Positions 1 through 8,786 of a stretch of 64,000 bases of DNA are shown here, one piece after another. Within the stretch, counting starts at the first letter, position 1. Each line of letters begins with the position of its first letter. Source of the DNA: Planctomycetota bacterium (lineage in GTDB: Bacteria > Planctomycetota > UBA1135); contig PAHY01000032.1 in NCBI GenBank assembly GCA_002705055.1, forward strand, positions 62,001 to 126,000, in the 5' to 3' direction. The translations under genes and the position numbers were made by a program. The notes under the pieces are model-generated. The model was not told where the DNA came from. It searched no databases and was given only the letters and a program-made list of their open reading frames with translations.

Positions 1-1
1 C

Positions 2-523
2 GAGGGAACGGACCGCGCCATGCAGGTCAAGCCGGGCACCGGCAACCTGATGACGCGCGCGCAGCTGGGCGGCGACTTCCTGCTGCACGTCGAGTTCATG
101 GTGCCCGAGACCCCGGCCGACAACCGCTGGCAGGACCGCGGCAACAGCGGCGTGTACATCCACGGCCGCTACGAAGTGCAGGTGCTCAACTCCTTCGGAA
201 CGCCGGCCGCGGAATTGCGCGCCGGCGACTGCGGCGGCATCTACGGCAAGCACGTGGCGCGCGTCAACGCCTGCAAGCCGGCCGGCCAGTGGCAAAGCTA
301 CGACATCGAGTTTCGCGCGCCGCGCCGCGACAAGGATGGCGCGAAGACTGAGAACGCCCGCATGAGCGTTTGGCAGAACGGCATCCTGATTCACGACGAC
401 GTCGAGGTGGATTCCCCCACCGGCGCCGCCGCGGCCATGGATGAGCCGGGCTACGGCCCGCTGATGCTGCAGGACCACGGCCACGCCGTGAAATTCCGCA
501 ACGTTTGGCTGCTGCCCCGGTAG
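2..523 (+). CDS. DUF1080 (3-keto-disaccharide hydrolase-like) domain protein, 5'-truncated
   Basis: The reading frame is open to the left edge of the window, so the N-terminus is missing; the first internal Met is at 20. The remaining ~174 residues match the concanavalin-like jelly roll of DUF1080: a GNLMT strand near the start, LHVEFMVP, then GNSGVYIHGRYEVQVLNS and the GGIYGKH segment, ending with a HAVKFRNVWLLP strand. In this family the fold is found in secreted sugar-acting proteins, named 3-keto-disaccharide hydrolases after a few characterised members. The substrate here cannot be read from sequence. It ends nine bases before the start of the phospholipid genes, so it may be co-transcribed with them. 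Confidence 0.85.
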   Translation, partial: EGTDRAMQVKPGTGNLMTRAQLGGDFLLHVEFMVPETPADNRWQDRGNSGVYIHGRYEVQVLNSFGTPAAELRAGDCGGIYGKHVARVNACKPAGQWQSYDIEFRAPRRDKDGAKTENARMSVWQNGILIHDDVEVDSPTGAAAAMDEPGYGPLMLQDHGHAVKFRNVWLLPR

Positions 524-531
524 GGGTTCGC

Positions 532-1161
532 ATGGCCTCCGAACCGAGCCGCCGCCCCATCCGGGCGCGCTCCGCCGGCTGGATCCAGTCGCTCGCGCGG
601 GGTCTGGGCGCCGCGGGCCTCACGCCCAACGCCATCTCGACTCTGGGCATCGTCTTCGCCGCGGGCGGCGCTGCAGCTTTCTATTTCGCCGGCGCACAGG
701 ATGGAGCGTGGCTGTGGTGGCTCGGCGCGCTGGGCATTCAGCTGCGCCTGATGTGCAACCTGCTTGACGGCCTGGTCGCCGTCGAGGGCGGCCAAGGTAG
801 CCCGACGGGGCCGCTGTTCAACGAGGTCCCGGATCGTGTCGAGGATGCGCTGCTGCTGCTCGCCGCGGGCTACGGCGCGGGGGCTCCGGCCTGGGGTGTG
901 GCCGCGACGCTGTTCGCGCTGTTCGCGCCCTACCTGCGCGCGACCGGCGTGGCGCTGGGTCAGGACGAGGACTTCGTCGGCCCCATGGCCAAGCAGCACC
1001 GCATGTTCACGCTCACGCTCGCCGCGATCCTAGCCGGCTTCGAGCTGGAGTTTGCGGTGGTCGAAGTGGCGCTGATCGTGATCACGGTCGGCACCGCGCT
1101 GACCTGCCTGATTCGACTGCAGCGAATCGCGCGCGGCCTGCGCCGCGGGGCAGGCGCGTGA
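532..1161 (+). CDS. CDP-alcohol phosphatidyltransferase-like membrane protein
   Basis: This is an integral membrane protein of 209 residues. It carries a recognisable but altered CDP-alcohol phosphatidyltransferase signature at residues ~76-105. The family pattern is D-x2-D-G-x2-A-R-x8-G-x3-D-x3-D. Here the first and third Asp are Asn, and the Arg is Val, while DG, Ala, Gly and the last Asp keep exact spacing. Family members move a phosphatidyl group from CDP-diacylglycerol to an alcohol such as glycerol phosphate or inositol. Several hydrophobic helices follow. I chose ATG 532 rather than 505 because the earlier start would overlap the DUF1080 gene. The gene overlaps the acyltransferase downstream, which supports an operon. 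The substitutions make the activity uncertain. Confidence 0.75.
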   Translation: MASEPSRRPIRARSAGWIQSLARGLGAAGLTPNAISTLGIVFAAGGAAAFYFAGAQDGAWLWWLGALGIQLRLMCNLLDGLVAVEGGQGSPTGPLFNEVPDRVEDALLLLAAGYGAGAPAWGVAATLFALFAPYLRATGVALGQDEDFVGPMAKQHRMFTLTLAAILAGFELEFAVVEVALIVITVGTALTCLIRLQRIARGLRRGAGA

Positions 1162-1781
1162 TGCTGGCGACCCTGGTCGGCGAGCTGCTCTACGGCGTGA
1201 CCCGCTTCCTGGTCGGCGGCCACAGCATCTGGCGAGGGAGCCAGCCCGAGGCGCGCCAGCGCATCTACTTCGCCAATCACGCCAGCCACCTCGACACCAT
1301 GGTGGTCATGGCGGCGCTGCCCCCACGCCTGCGCGCGACGACGCACCCGGTCGCGGCGGCGGACTACTGGGGCCGTGGCTCGCTGCGTCGCTTCATCGCG
1401 TTGAAGGTGCTGCGCGCCACCCTGGTCGAGCGCGGCGGTAGCGAGGATCCGCTTGCCCCGCTGCGGGCCACCCTCGAGAGCGGCGAGTCGCTGGTGATCT
1501 TCCCTGAAGGCACGCGACGCAATGAGAGCCGCCCGGGCAACTTCAAATCCGGTCTTTACTGGCTGGCGCGCGATCGCCCCGAGCTTGAACTGGTGCCGGT
1601 CTACCTCAGCAATCTCGCCCGCGCTTTTCCCAAAGGTGCTTTGATCCCGGTGCCGATCACCTGCGTCGCTCACTTCGGCGAGCCGCTGCAGGTCGAGGAG
1701 GGCGAAGAGAAGGACGCCTTCCTGGCACGCGCCCACGCCGCGGTGTGCGCGCTGGCACCGCAGGAGCTCGCCGATGAGTGA
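1158..1781 (+). CDS. 1-acyl-sn-glycerol-3-phosphate acyltransferase-like (PlsC family)
   Basis: This 207-residue lysophospholipid acyltransferase has the catalytic HX4D box at residues 41-46 (HASHLD) and the substrate-binding FPEGTR box at 115-120. Members transfer an acyl chain from acyl-CoA or acyl-ACP to a lysophospholipid at the inner membrane face, giving phosphatidic acid in the classical case. The start is GTG 1158 or the directly following ATG 1161; both overlap the stop of the preceding gene. The 3' end overlaps the CdsA gene by eight bases. Together with CdsA it would supply CDP-diacylglycerol for the upstream phosphatidyltransferase. Confidence 0.88.
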   Translation: MMLATLVGELLYGVTRFLVGGHSIWRGSQPEARQRIYFANHASHLDTMVVMAALPPRLRATTHPVAAADYWGRGSLRRFIALKVLRATLVERGGSEDPLAPLRATLESGESLVIFPEGTRRNESRPGNFKSGLYWLARDRPELELVPVYLSNLARAFPKGALIPVPITCVAHFGEPLQVEEGEEKDAFLARAHAAVCALAPQELADE

Positions 1782-2709
1782 CACGATGCTGATCCTGTTT
1801 TCCGGCGTCCTCGGCCTGCTGGTCGTGGCATCCGGGGTCGGCTTCGCGCTGGGTCGCCGCGTGCGGACCCCGGCCGGGCGCGCCACCGTCGACAATCTGA
1901 ACGCGCGGATCAAAGCCTGGTGGCTGATGGTGGCCGTCTTCGCGCTGGCGACCACGCTGGGCAGCACGGTCACGCTGATGCTGTTCGCGCTGACCAGCTT
2001 CTATTGCCTGCGCGAGTTCCTGTCGATCACCCCCACCCGCGCCGCGGATCACAACGCGGTCGCGGCCGCCTTTTACGTCTTCATTCCGCTGCAGTACTGG
2101 CTGATCGCCGACGACTGGAAGACGCTGTTTTCGATCCTGATTCCGGTCTGGGCCTTCCTGCTGCTGCCGGTGCTGTCGGTGCTGCGCGGCGAGACGGCCG
2201 ATTTCCTGGCGCGGACCGCGCGCATTCAATGGGCGCTGATGCTGGCGGTGTACTGCATCAGCCACGCGCCGGCGCTGCTGCTGCTCGAGATCGAGGGCTT
2301 TGAAGAGAACTTCCTGCTGCTGTTCTTCCTGATCGCGATCGTGCAGCTCTCGGATGTGCTGCAGTACGTCTTCGGCAAGCTGTTCGGCAAGCGCAAGGTG
2401 GCCCCGCGGGTGAGCCCGGCGAAAACCTGGGAGGGGCTGCTGGGCGGCGGGATCTCGGCCACGCTGATCGGCGCAGGCCTGTGGTGGATCACCCCGTTCC
2501 AACCCGGGCAGGCCGCCGCGCTGGCCGGAGCCATCGTGATCGCCGGTTTCGCGGGCGGACTGGTGCTCTCCGCCGTCAAACGATCGCTGGGCGCCAAGGA
2601 CTGGGGCACCATGATCGAGGGCCACGGCGGCGTGCTGGACCGAATGGACTCGGTCAGCTTCGCCGCGCCCGTCTTCTATCACCTGACGAACTACTACTTC
2701 GCCGCCTAA
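1774..2709 (+). CDS. cdsA: Phosphatidate cytidylyltransferase
   Basis: This multi-pass membrane enzyme of 311 residues makes CDP-diacylglycerol from phosphatidic acid and CTP. The C-terminal CdsA signature lies at residues ~266-293: SAVKR, AKDWG, EGHGG and LDRMD. It is preceded by the family block around KVAPRVSPAKTWEG. At least seven hydrophobic segments are visible. ATG 1774 overlaps the end of the acyltransferase gene by eight bases. It is the last of three overlapping lipid genes. The next gene begins ~130 bases later and is of a different kind, so this is probably the operon end. Confidence 0.92.
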   Translation: MSDTMLILFSGVLGLLVVASGVGFALGRRVRTPAGRATVDNLNARIKAWWLMVAVFALATTLGSTVTLMLFALTSFYCLREFLSITPTRAADHNAVAAAFYVFIPLQYWLIADDWKTLFSILIPVWAFLLLPVLSVLRGETADFLARTARIQWALMLAVYCISHAPALLLLEIEGFEENFLLLFFLIAIVQLSDVLQYVFGKLFGKRKVAPRVSPAKTWEGLLGGGISATLIGAGLWWITPFQPGQAAALAGAIVIAGFAGGLVLSAVKRSLGAKDWGTMIEGHGGVLDRMDSVSFAAPVFYHLTNYYFAA

Positions 2710-2838
2710 GAGGTGCCGCGGGGGACTCCGTTCCGCACGATCGAAGTGCGGAAGTGCACTCTTTTCGTTCTCTCTCCCTGCCAGACCGTATGGGGAAACT
2801 CGACGCTTCGGAACAATTGTTGCAGCATGGAGAGCCTG

Positions 2839-4434
2839 ATGCGATCAATCGCGCAAAGACTGTCCATCCTCGGCATGGTGTCTCTAGCACTGAGCCCATC
2901 AATCCATTCAGCCCCTGCCCAGGGCTCTGGCCCCACAGTTCGTTGGGAAGTGGATGATGGCGCCGATGGCTGGATTGGGACCGGCATTGCGCTCGGCGAC
3001 CATGGAAGTGCACTCATCGCCGCGAAGGTCCGCCTGGAAACGGAGCTTGGTTTTTATTCGACCGCAAGCCCTCACCCGATCTCAACTTACTACATCTCCG
3101 ACGCACCGTACTGCGCCGTTGCGGCCGCGAGTCGCGGCCAAGCGCTTGCCGCACTCACCACGCAGGATCAGTCTACTGGTGCGAAGTTGGACATCCTTCC
3201 CACGCTTCGCGTCTGGAGCTCCGCTCGGCCAGGCCCGCCTGATTGGCAATACGACTTCCCCCTTACCGAGTTCCACTCGCCAGACGGAATCGGGGTCCAT
3301 TTCCGCTCCGATGGAGACCGCGTGATCGCATGGGTAACGGATCGAAGCGCAGACCTCGTTGCAGTGCGCGTCTTCGACGGCTCTGGCGCCCTGCTTGGCC
3401 AGCTCGACTTGCCAGGTTTGGGAGGGTCCAATGCCTATGGATCGCAAGGCACGATTACTCCGGACGCTTCGCACCTGTTGATCGACATCTCGGGCACTCC
3501 ACACCTGATTGACCTCTCAAGTGGCCATGTAGTCCAGACCTGGAACTCCCGTTCGAAACGAGGTGGCCTTGCCATCTCTGCAAACGGAGAGGCCGTAGCC
3601 ATAGGGGACATGAATCTCGTTGAGGTTTATCGCAAGAGTCTCGCTGGATCGTTCACACTCGATCGAAGCTACTCCCTCCAAGGAAGTCGATTCGGGGGGC
3701 CGCTCGCCCTGGACGCAGACGCGACTCATCTTGCCTACTCGGTCAACTGGACTACGCGCACGGACAAGCTCCAGATTCGATTGCAAGACCTCGTCACGGA
3801 CACCGAACTGTGGCGTCAGGAAGTCGGGGTGTCAGGGAACAACCTGCCACTCTGGGTTCGTAGTGTTGAAATCGCAGAGAATGCAGATACTGTCGCAGTT
3901 GCAAGCCTAGGCGACGACCGCAGCGCATCCCCGACCGGGATGGTGTTTGATCAACAGGGAAACATTCTGAGCACCTTCCACACCGAGGGTTCCGTGCTGG
4001 CGATGGACTACGATCCAATCGCGCAGGTGGTCGCATTTGCTACCAAGGACACGCATCAAAGTCGGTTCGGAGCGGGCGGCGACATCATCTGCGCAGACGC
4101 CATGCCAGCTTCCTTGCGACTCGCTGGATTGCCTCGCTCTGGATCCGTGCTCGACCTGACGCTGAAGGGCTCTGAGACGTACGCACAGTTTGCGGCGGCA
4201 CTTCACCTTGGGAATTGGGCTACTCCATTCGGAACGAGTCAGCTTGATCCATCTGCGCTCCTTGGCACTTCGCGACGCGTCCCTCTTGTGGGAGGCATGG
4301 CAGCACAGCAACTGACCATCCCTGCAGCACCTGCACTGATCGGAAGTGCATTGCATTTCCAGGCAGCACTCTTCAGCCCCTCACTAGGAAGTGGCCTACT
4401 TAGCCAGCGCATCTCGGTTCGCGTTCTTCCCTAG
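2839..4434 (+). CDS. Secreted beta-propeller-like protein
   Basis: This exported protein of ~531 residues has a signal peptide (MRSIAQRL, a hydrophobic stretch, cleavage likely near HSAPAQ). Repeated short blocks such as YAFAxx or VAVASLGDDR with Asp/Gly turns suggest WD40/PQQ-like propeller blades over residues ~30-430. The last ~110 residues form a separate beta-rich domain (LRLAGLPRSGSVLDL to the C-terminus) that is also seen, diverged, at the end of the FG-GAP protein at 19389-21146. ATG 2839 is chosen because GGAGAG lies four bases upstream; ATG 2827 is an alternative. No catalytic motif is visible. The function is unknown, probably cell-surface or extracellular. Confidence 0.75.
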   Translation: MRSIAQRLSILGMVSLALSPSIHSAPAQGSGPTVRWEVDDGADGWIGTGIALGDHGSALIAAKVRLETELGFYSTASPHPISTYYISDAPYCAVAAASRGQALAALTTQDQSTGAKLDILPTLRVWSSARPGPPDWQYDFPLTEFHSPDGIGVHFRSDGDRVIAWVTDRSADLVAVRVFDGSGALLGQLDLPGLGGSNAYGSQGTITPDASHLLIDISGTPHLIDLSSGHVVQTWNSRSKRGGLAISANGEAVAIGDMNLVEVYRKSLAGSFTLDRSYSLQGSRFGGPLALDADATHLAYSVNWTTRTDKLQIRLQDLVTDTELWRQEVGVSGNNLPLWVRSVEIAENADTVAVASLGDDRSASPTGMVFDQQGNILSTFHTEGSVLAMDYDPIAQVVAFATKDTHQSRFGAGGDIICADAMPASLRLAGLPRSGSVLDLTLKGSETYAQFAAALHLGNWATPFGTSQLDPSALLGTSRRVPLVGGMAAQQLTIPAAPALIGSALHFQAALFSPSLGSGLLSQRISVRVLP

Positions 4435-4519
4435 CCGCGAAGCAAGGCCTTCGAAGTAGAGTAAGATGAGGTTTGGGAATGGGGCCTGCGGGATTCCGCG
4501 ATCCTCGCCGCGAACCTCG

Positions 4520-5212
4520 ATGAACAAACAGGAGCAGTACCGCGCCGCGATGGAGAAGTACGAGCACCATCTGGTGTATCGCCATCTCGGCAAGCTGGTC
4601 GCTGCGGTGATCGTCGCTCTGCAGCTCGTCTGCCTAACGCTGCTGCCCTGGGAAGCGGCGACGCCCGCCTGGATCCTGCTCTTCCTGCTGGCCTATGTCC
4701 TCGCGGACTTCGTCAACGGGCTGATCCACATGATGATGGATCACGCCGAAGGCTACACCTCGATCATCGGTCCGCTGGTGGCCGCATTTCACCGGCATCA
4801 TCATGTGCCGCGCTACCGCGACCGGCCGATTCTGCTGGTGCTCGTCGCGGAGAACGGCATGAAGTGCTGGCTCGCGGTCTACATGGTCCTTTTGGTTGCC
4901 GTGCTGCACCTCTTGCCCGCGCCGCTGGCATTCCTGTTCCTGATGTTCAGCCTGCTCTCCAGCGTCGCGGAGTTGAGTCATTACCTATGCCACAACTCGA
5001 CCCACCCGCTGGTGCGCGCGCTGCAGCGGGCCCGCATCCTGCTCCACCCCGAGCATCACCGGGCACATCACGAGCAGGACAACACGCACTACGCCTTCTT
5101 GAACGGCATGAGCGACCCGCTGCTCAATGGGATCGCCAAGCGGCTCTACCCGGAGGGCTACGCCGCGACGACGGAGGCGCACAGCGCTCCGTACTACCGC
5201 GAGGGTTCGTGA
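4520..5212 (+). CDS. CarF/TMEM189-type lipid desaturase (plasmanylethanolamine desaturase family)
   Basis: This membrane protein of 230 residues has four hydrophobic segments and the histidine pattern of the Kua/TMEM189/CarF lipid desaturase domain. His70 and His75 form HMMMDH; His91 and 93-95 form FHRHHH; then come His154, His158 and His162; and HPEHHRAHHE at 176-185 followed by His190. In characterised members (human PEDS1, myxobacterial CarF) this di-iron enzyme introduces the vinyl-ether double bond that makes plasmalogens from plasmanyl lipids. ATG 4520 is chosen; an upstream in-frame ATG at 4466 would add an unlikely 18-residue tail. It sits close to phospholipid genes, which fits a lipid role. 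Confidence 0.82.
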   Translation: MNKQEQYRAAMEKYEHHLVYRHLGKLVAAVIVALQLVCLTLLPWEAATPAWILLFLLAYVLADFVNGLIHMMMDHAEGYTSIIGPLVAAFHRHHHVPRYRDRPILLVLVAENGMKCWLAVYMVLLVAVLHLLPAPLAFLFLMFSLLSSVAELSHYLCHNSTHPLVRALQRARILLHPEHHRAHHEQDNTHYAFLNGMSDPLLNGIAKRLYPEGYAATTEAHSAPYYREGS

Positions 5213-5298
5213 CGCAGATGCGCATGACGAATCCTCACCGAACCATGCGCGGCATCGGATTGGCCCCGCGCTAGCTATACTCCGATCCGGTTTTTGCC

Positions 5299-5688
5299 AT
5301 GCATTTGCCCCGCCGCCTTTTCTTGCCCTTCCTTGCCGCCGCGAGTCTGAGCTTTGCGGCCGGCTGCGGGAACCATGAGGCCACGCCGATCTCGCCCGAC
5401 TTTGCTGGGCGCCTCGCCGCGGCCGAGGCGATTTCCAGTACGACCGAGGCCGATGAAGCGCTCGTCGCGATTGCGATCGATGCGGGCAAGGAAGGTTACG
5501 CGGACGTGGCGCGCAAGGCGATCCGTGCGATCTCGAGCCAGACCGTCGCCGACTCTGCTGCAGCCGAAGCTGCCGTCGCTCTGGCCCGCTCCGGCGACGC
5601 GATGCAGGCCACCGAGCTGGCCGATCTGATCAGCTCCTCGGTCATGCGCGACACCACGCTCTCGAAGATCGCCACGCGGGGCGACTAA
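5299..5688 (+). CDS. Small helical lipoprotein
   Basis: This 129-residue protein has a lipoprotein signal peptide: MHLPRRLF, a hydrophobic core, and lipobox FAAGC with Cys near residue 23. The mature part is Ala-rich and helical, with two to three related segments (AISSTTEADEALVAIAIDAGK, then ISSQTVADSAAAEAAVALARSG). These resemble degenerate HEAT/TPR-like helical repeats. It is likely membrane-anchored and exposed in the periplasm. It stands 31 bases upstream of the CPBP protease gene. No enzymatic motif is seen. Confidence 0.72.
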   Translation: MHLPRRLFLPFLAAASLSFAAGCGNHEATPISPDFAGRLAAAEAISSTTEADEALVAIAIDAGKEGYADVARKAIRAISSQTVADSAAAEAAVALARSGDAMQATELADLISSSVMRDTTLSKIATRGD

Positions 5689-5719
5689 CAGGGTCCACCG
5701 ACCCGCCAGCGATCCATTG

Positions 5720-6451
5720 ATGATCGGCCTTCTTGTCGTCTTTCTCGTCTCGTGGATCCTGCTCCATCGAGTCTTCCGCAAGCCGCTCGCCGTCCTGGGA
5801 CTCGCGCCCACCCGCCGTAGACTGCGCGAGCTTGTCGTCGGCATGCTGTTCATGGCGTCGGTCGCGGTGGTCAACTTCCTCGGCCAGGCGCACCTCAAGG
5901 AGATCAGCTACGAGCTGAACCCCGACTACGGCCTCGGCAAGCTGCTCGGCGCGTCCTTCTGGGTGTTCAAGGCGGTCCTCCTCGAAGAGCTCGTCTTTCG
6001 CGGCGCCCTGCTCTTTCTGCTGATCCGCTTCCTGGGCCCGATCCGGGCCTGCCTCCTCAGCTCGATCGCCTTCGGCGTCTACCACTGGTTCAGCTACGAG
6101 GTCTTCGGCTCGCGCTTCATCCTGATGGCCTACGTCTTCCTGATCACGGGCGCCGGCGGCTGGATGTTCGCCTACGCCTACGCGAAGACGCGATCCCTTT
6201 ACGCCCCCACCGGGCTGCACCTCGGCTGGAACCTCGTGACGGCCCTCGTGTTCTCGTCCGGCCCCGTGGGCGACCAGCTCTTCGTCGAGCAGGGCGAAGC
6301 CATCGCCTGGAACGAGTGGTTCACCCTGCTGTTCTTCGCGCTGCAGGCCATCGTGGCTCCGGGGCTCGTGACCTGGTATCTCGCGCGCTGCTATCGCCCG
6401 GTCGAGGCGGAAGAGACCTCCGGGCCAGGGCAGGCGACCGTCGGCGCCTGA
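5720..6451 (+). CDS. CPBP family intramembrane metalloprotease
   Basis: This polytopic membrane protein of 243 residues has the CPBP/Abi (CAAX protease and bacteriocin-processing) motifs: LEELVFRG at residues ~88-95, FGVYHW in the next helix, and a later HLGWNLV. The Glu-Glu-x3-Arg and the two His-containing motifs form the presumed metal site in this family. Substrates are unknown; homologues process prenylated or secreted peptides or confer bacteriocin immunity. ATG 5720 directly follows an in-frame TTG at 5717. The small Cys-rich secreted protein gene starts ~240 bases downstream. Confidence 0.85.
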   Translation: MIGLLVVFLVSWILLHRVFRKPLAVLGLAPTRRRLRELVVGMLFMASVAVVNFLGQAHLKEISYELNPDYGLGKLLGASFWVFKAVLLEELVFRGALLFLLIRFLGPIRACLLSSIAFGVYHWFSYEVFGSRFILMAYVFLITGAGGWMFAYAYAKTRSLYAPTGLHLGWNLVTALVFSSGPVGDQLFVEQGEAIAWNEWFTLLFFALQAIVAPGLVTWYLARCYRPVEAEETSGPGQATVGA

Positions 6452-6494
6452 CGCGGGCAGCAGCCCGCGTTTCGGCCTGACGCCGTCAATCCCG

Positions 6495-6683
6495 TTGTCT
6501 CCGTTCAGGATCGAGCTGCCGCTGATCGGCATGCCTCCATTCATGCTGACCACTCCCGCGCCGGGCTTCCCCGGGACAGGCGATCTCTACCTGAAGCGTG
6601 GCTTCTTGGATCGCGAGGGCAATCGCTTGACCTGGACGTACCTGCAGCACATTTCTTGCGACGAGGCTGGCAGACTCGATTAG
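6495..6683 (+). pseudogene. Fragment of a secreted-protein C-terminal beta domain
   Basis: A ~62-codon open stretch with no convincing start encodes alternating hydrophobic strands (FRIELPLIG, TTPAPGFPG, DLYLKRGFLD, NRLTWTYLQHI). Its order resembles the final strands of the C-terminal domain in the proteins at 2839-4434 and 19389-21146. It may be the leftover 3' end of a lost surface-protein gene. It could equally be chance, since it is short and lies in GC-rich DNA. Confidence 0.25.
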
Positions 6684-6693
6684 GCTGTGAGCT

Positions 6694-7110
6694 ATGAAAT
6701 ATCTTTCTCTGCGCGCCCTCGCCGGGCCTTTTTTCATCCTTGCTGGGTTTATTCTGACTTGGCAAGAAGTCAACGCGGCGACCACGTCGGCGGCCACCGA
6801 GGTCACTTGCAACCTTTACGTCACCACGGTCGGTGAGTCCTGGGCGTTTTCTTGCCAGGGATCCTGTGCAGGGACGGCGCGCCCGCAGTGTGACGTGTTC
6901 AATCTGAGGTACTCAGAAGACTCGGAAGGCGAGTATGCATTTTGCTCGTGCGGGTCGGGAGCCATGGAACCGTATTGCTGCTACACCATCTTCCGCATGG
7001 GCGGAGGCGGCCCCGATGACAAGGGGTACTGCAACGTGGGATCCTGCCCGACGCCTCCATCCTGCTACTACCACATCCTGCAGAGCTCCGCGTTCTGCGA
7101 CATTGACTAG
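6694..7110 (+). CDS. Small secreted cysteine-rich protein
   Basis: This 138-residue protein has an N-terminal signal peptide (MKYLSLRAL, hydrophobic core, likely cleavage near VNAA). About 12 Cys residues lie in the mature part, several in close pairs (CSCG, CC, CNVGSC). No known domain is recognised. Such density suggests a disulfide-stabilised or metal-binding extracellular peptide. It is followed after two bases by a membrane-anchored beta-sandwich protein and then by a MauE-like membrane protein. The same arrangement of a Cys-rich protein plus an anchored partner occurs on the other strand at 13777-12417. Confidence 0.65.
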   Translation: MKYLSLRALAGPFFILAGFILTWQEVNAATTSAATEVTCNLYVTTVGESWAFSCQGSCAGTARPQCDVFNLRYSEDSEGEYAFCSCGSGAMEPYCCYTIFRMGGGGPDDKGYCNVGSCPTPPSCYYHILQSSAFCDID

Positions 7111-7112
7111 CT

Positions 7113-8786
7113 GTGTCACGCCTCCTGCAACTGGCAGGGCTCGTCATTCTCATCGTCTTGATCACGATCTTGGTCGGCCACTCGCCGGGCAATGTGAACG
7201 ACGCGTCGATGGAGACGGTGCCAGTCGAAACCCACACCGACGCACCCGCCTCGGTCAAGCTGGGCACTCTCGCCCGCGAGCGAACTGAGCAAGACTACCC
7301 GTCGGACCGAGCAGGTTCGGCGGGCTCGATCTCGGTCGTCGATTCCAATTCTGGAAGGAGGATTCCCTCCGCCACCGTCGTGCTCACGGATGGCGACGGA
7401 GCTCGGCATCCTGCATCGGCCACAGATCCAGGACGCTGGGAGTTCCCGGCTGACGTCGTCTGGGTTGGCTCCACCGTGAGCGTCGATGCAGAGGGATACC
7501 GGTTGAACTCCCGTGTGCTTTCTCTCGAAGATGAGCGCCATGTGATCATCCGATTGGTCCCCCTCACGACCCTGAGGGGTTCGGTTCGGACCATTGACGA
7601 CTCCCCTCTCACCCATCCACTCTTTGTGGTGGCTTGGGTGGACGGCCGAAGCATGGAGTGGGCGGACCTTGACCTCGAGAACCCTTCCACTGAGATTTCA
7701 ATCACGGAAGTCGATTCTGACGGGCATTTCACCCTCTCCCCACCCCTCGTCCAGGGCTCATTTCAACTCGCGGCAGTCGGACCGGGCCTGATCTCAGAGT
7801 CACCCATCCCAGCCGCTGAAGGAGAGCAGAATCAACTCGTCGTCTCCCCGCTCTTCGCGCTGCAGTTGCACTTTCGGGATCTCTCCGGCAATGGGCTGGT
7901 GGTCAATCCACTCCTTTTTCGCACCTTCAATCACACCACCTGGCGTGCACAGGAACCTTCAAGGCCTTACCGATGCCCGCGGGCCTTGCTTGCGCTCACC
8001 GGCCTGACCAAGGATCCGCAAGCTGAGGAAGGACAATTGCAAGGCAAGTTCTCCGCCTTGCTCGGCTTTGATTGCTCCGCCGAAAACCTGACATCCGAGT
8101 GGCTCTTGAACCTGCCCGGCTATCAGCGGCGCGAGTTCATCGCGCCGATGCCACGACTGCGTGGAGTCCTCGCGGAAGCAGAGGTCAGCTTGGACCAAAC
8201 GGCGGATTGCTGGACCGACCTACGCATCGTGTTGGTCCGGCAATCACGCACAGATGGTGGCGAAGTGGATGCGTCAGGAGGCTCTGGCCGAGGCGCCAAG
8301 GTCCTCCTCTTGCCGGAGGATGGTGATCCAGGCGGACAGCTGGAGTTTGCGCTTCCCAGCCTGTCCGGCGGCGAGTATCCCTTTGAGGGCGTCCCCTGCG
8401 GACGATTCGAAGTCGTCTTGGAGACCAAGAACCGTTCACACCGCCAGAGTCTGGGCGTGATGGAGCTGACACGCGGCGCCACGGAGTTGCGCTTTGATCT
8501 GTCCTCTCTGGGTCGGGTCACATTTGAGTGCCGCGAGCACGACAACAACCTGCCTCGGGCCTATCTACTTCGCACACCGGCGAGCAAGCGCCCAAACTTC
8601 GGAGTCATCCCCGAGTTCCCCTTCGTCATGGATGATCTCGCTCCCGGTCGGTACGAAGTGCATTTTGGAAGAACGATTGCGAGCATCGCGAGTCAGATTC
8701 GAGCGGGCGAAGAAACCGTTTCGTGCGAGTTCGTCGTCGAGGCAGGCAAGGACATCGTTGTGCCCATCCCATGGAGGACGCAGTGA
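7113..8786 (+). CDS. Membrane-anchored protein with carboxypeptidase-regulatory-like domains
   Basis: This 557-residue protein has an uncleaved-looking N-terminal hydrophobic anchor (residues ~5-22), then a polar linker, then beta-sandwich segments. The first (SGSISVVDSNSGRRIPSATVVLTD) is typical of the carboxypeptidase regulatory-like/transthyretin-like fold, and further ones follow (TTLRGSVRT). The N-terminal helix would tether it outside the cytoplasmic membrane. It starts with GTG two bases after the Cys-rich gene. Its TGA overlaps the ATG of the MauE-like gene, so the three genes are one transcription unit. The function is unknown. Related architectures are at 14326-16155, 16741-18885 and 23237-24766. 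Confidence 0.7.
   Translation: MSRLLQLAGLVILIVLITILVGHSPGNVNDASMETVPVETHTDAPASVKLGTLARERTEQDYPSDRAGSAGSISVVDSNSGRRIPSATVVLTDGDGARHPASATDPGRWEFPADVVWVGSTVSVDAEGYRLNSRVLSLEDERHVIIRLVPLTTLRGSVRTIDDSPLTHPLFVVAWVDGRSMEWADLDLENPSTEISITEVDSDGHFTLSPPLVQGSFQLAAVGPGLISESPIPAAEGEQNQLVVSPLFALQLHFRDLSGNGLVVNPLLFRTFNHTTWRAQEPSRPYRCPRALLALTGLTKDPQAEEGQLQGKFSALLGFDCSAENLTSEWLLNLPGYQRREFIAPMPRLRGVLAEAEVSLDQTADCWTDLRIVLVRQSRTDGGEVDASGGSGRGAKVLLLPEDGDPGGQLEFALPSLSGGEYPFEGVPCGRFEVVLETKNRSHRQSLGVMELTRGATELRFDLSSLGRVTFECREHDNNLPRAYLLRTPASKRPNFGVIPEFPFVMDDLAPGRYEVHFGRTIASIASQIRAGEETVSCEFVVEAGKDIVVPIPWRTQ

Noticed and set aside
264-1973. Long open frames on the minus strand opposite the lipid genes
   Set aside because: They are Arg/Pro/Ala-rich antisense frames typical of GC-rich DNA, and overlap genes with clear family motifs.
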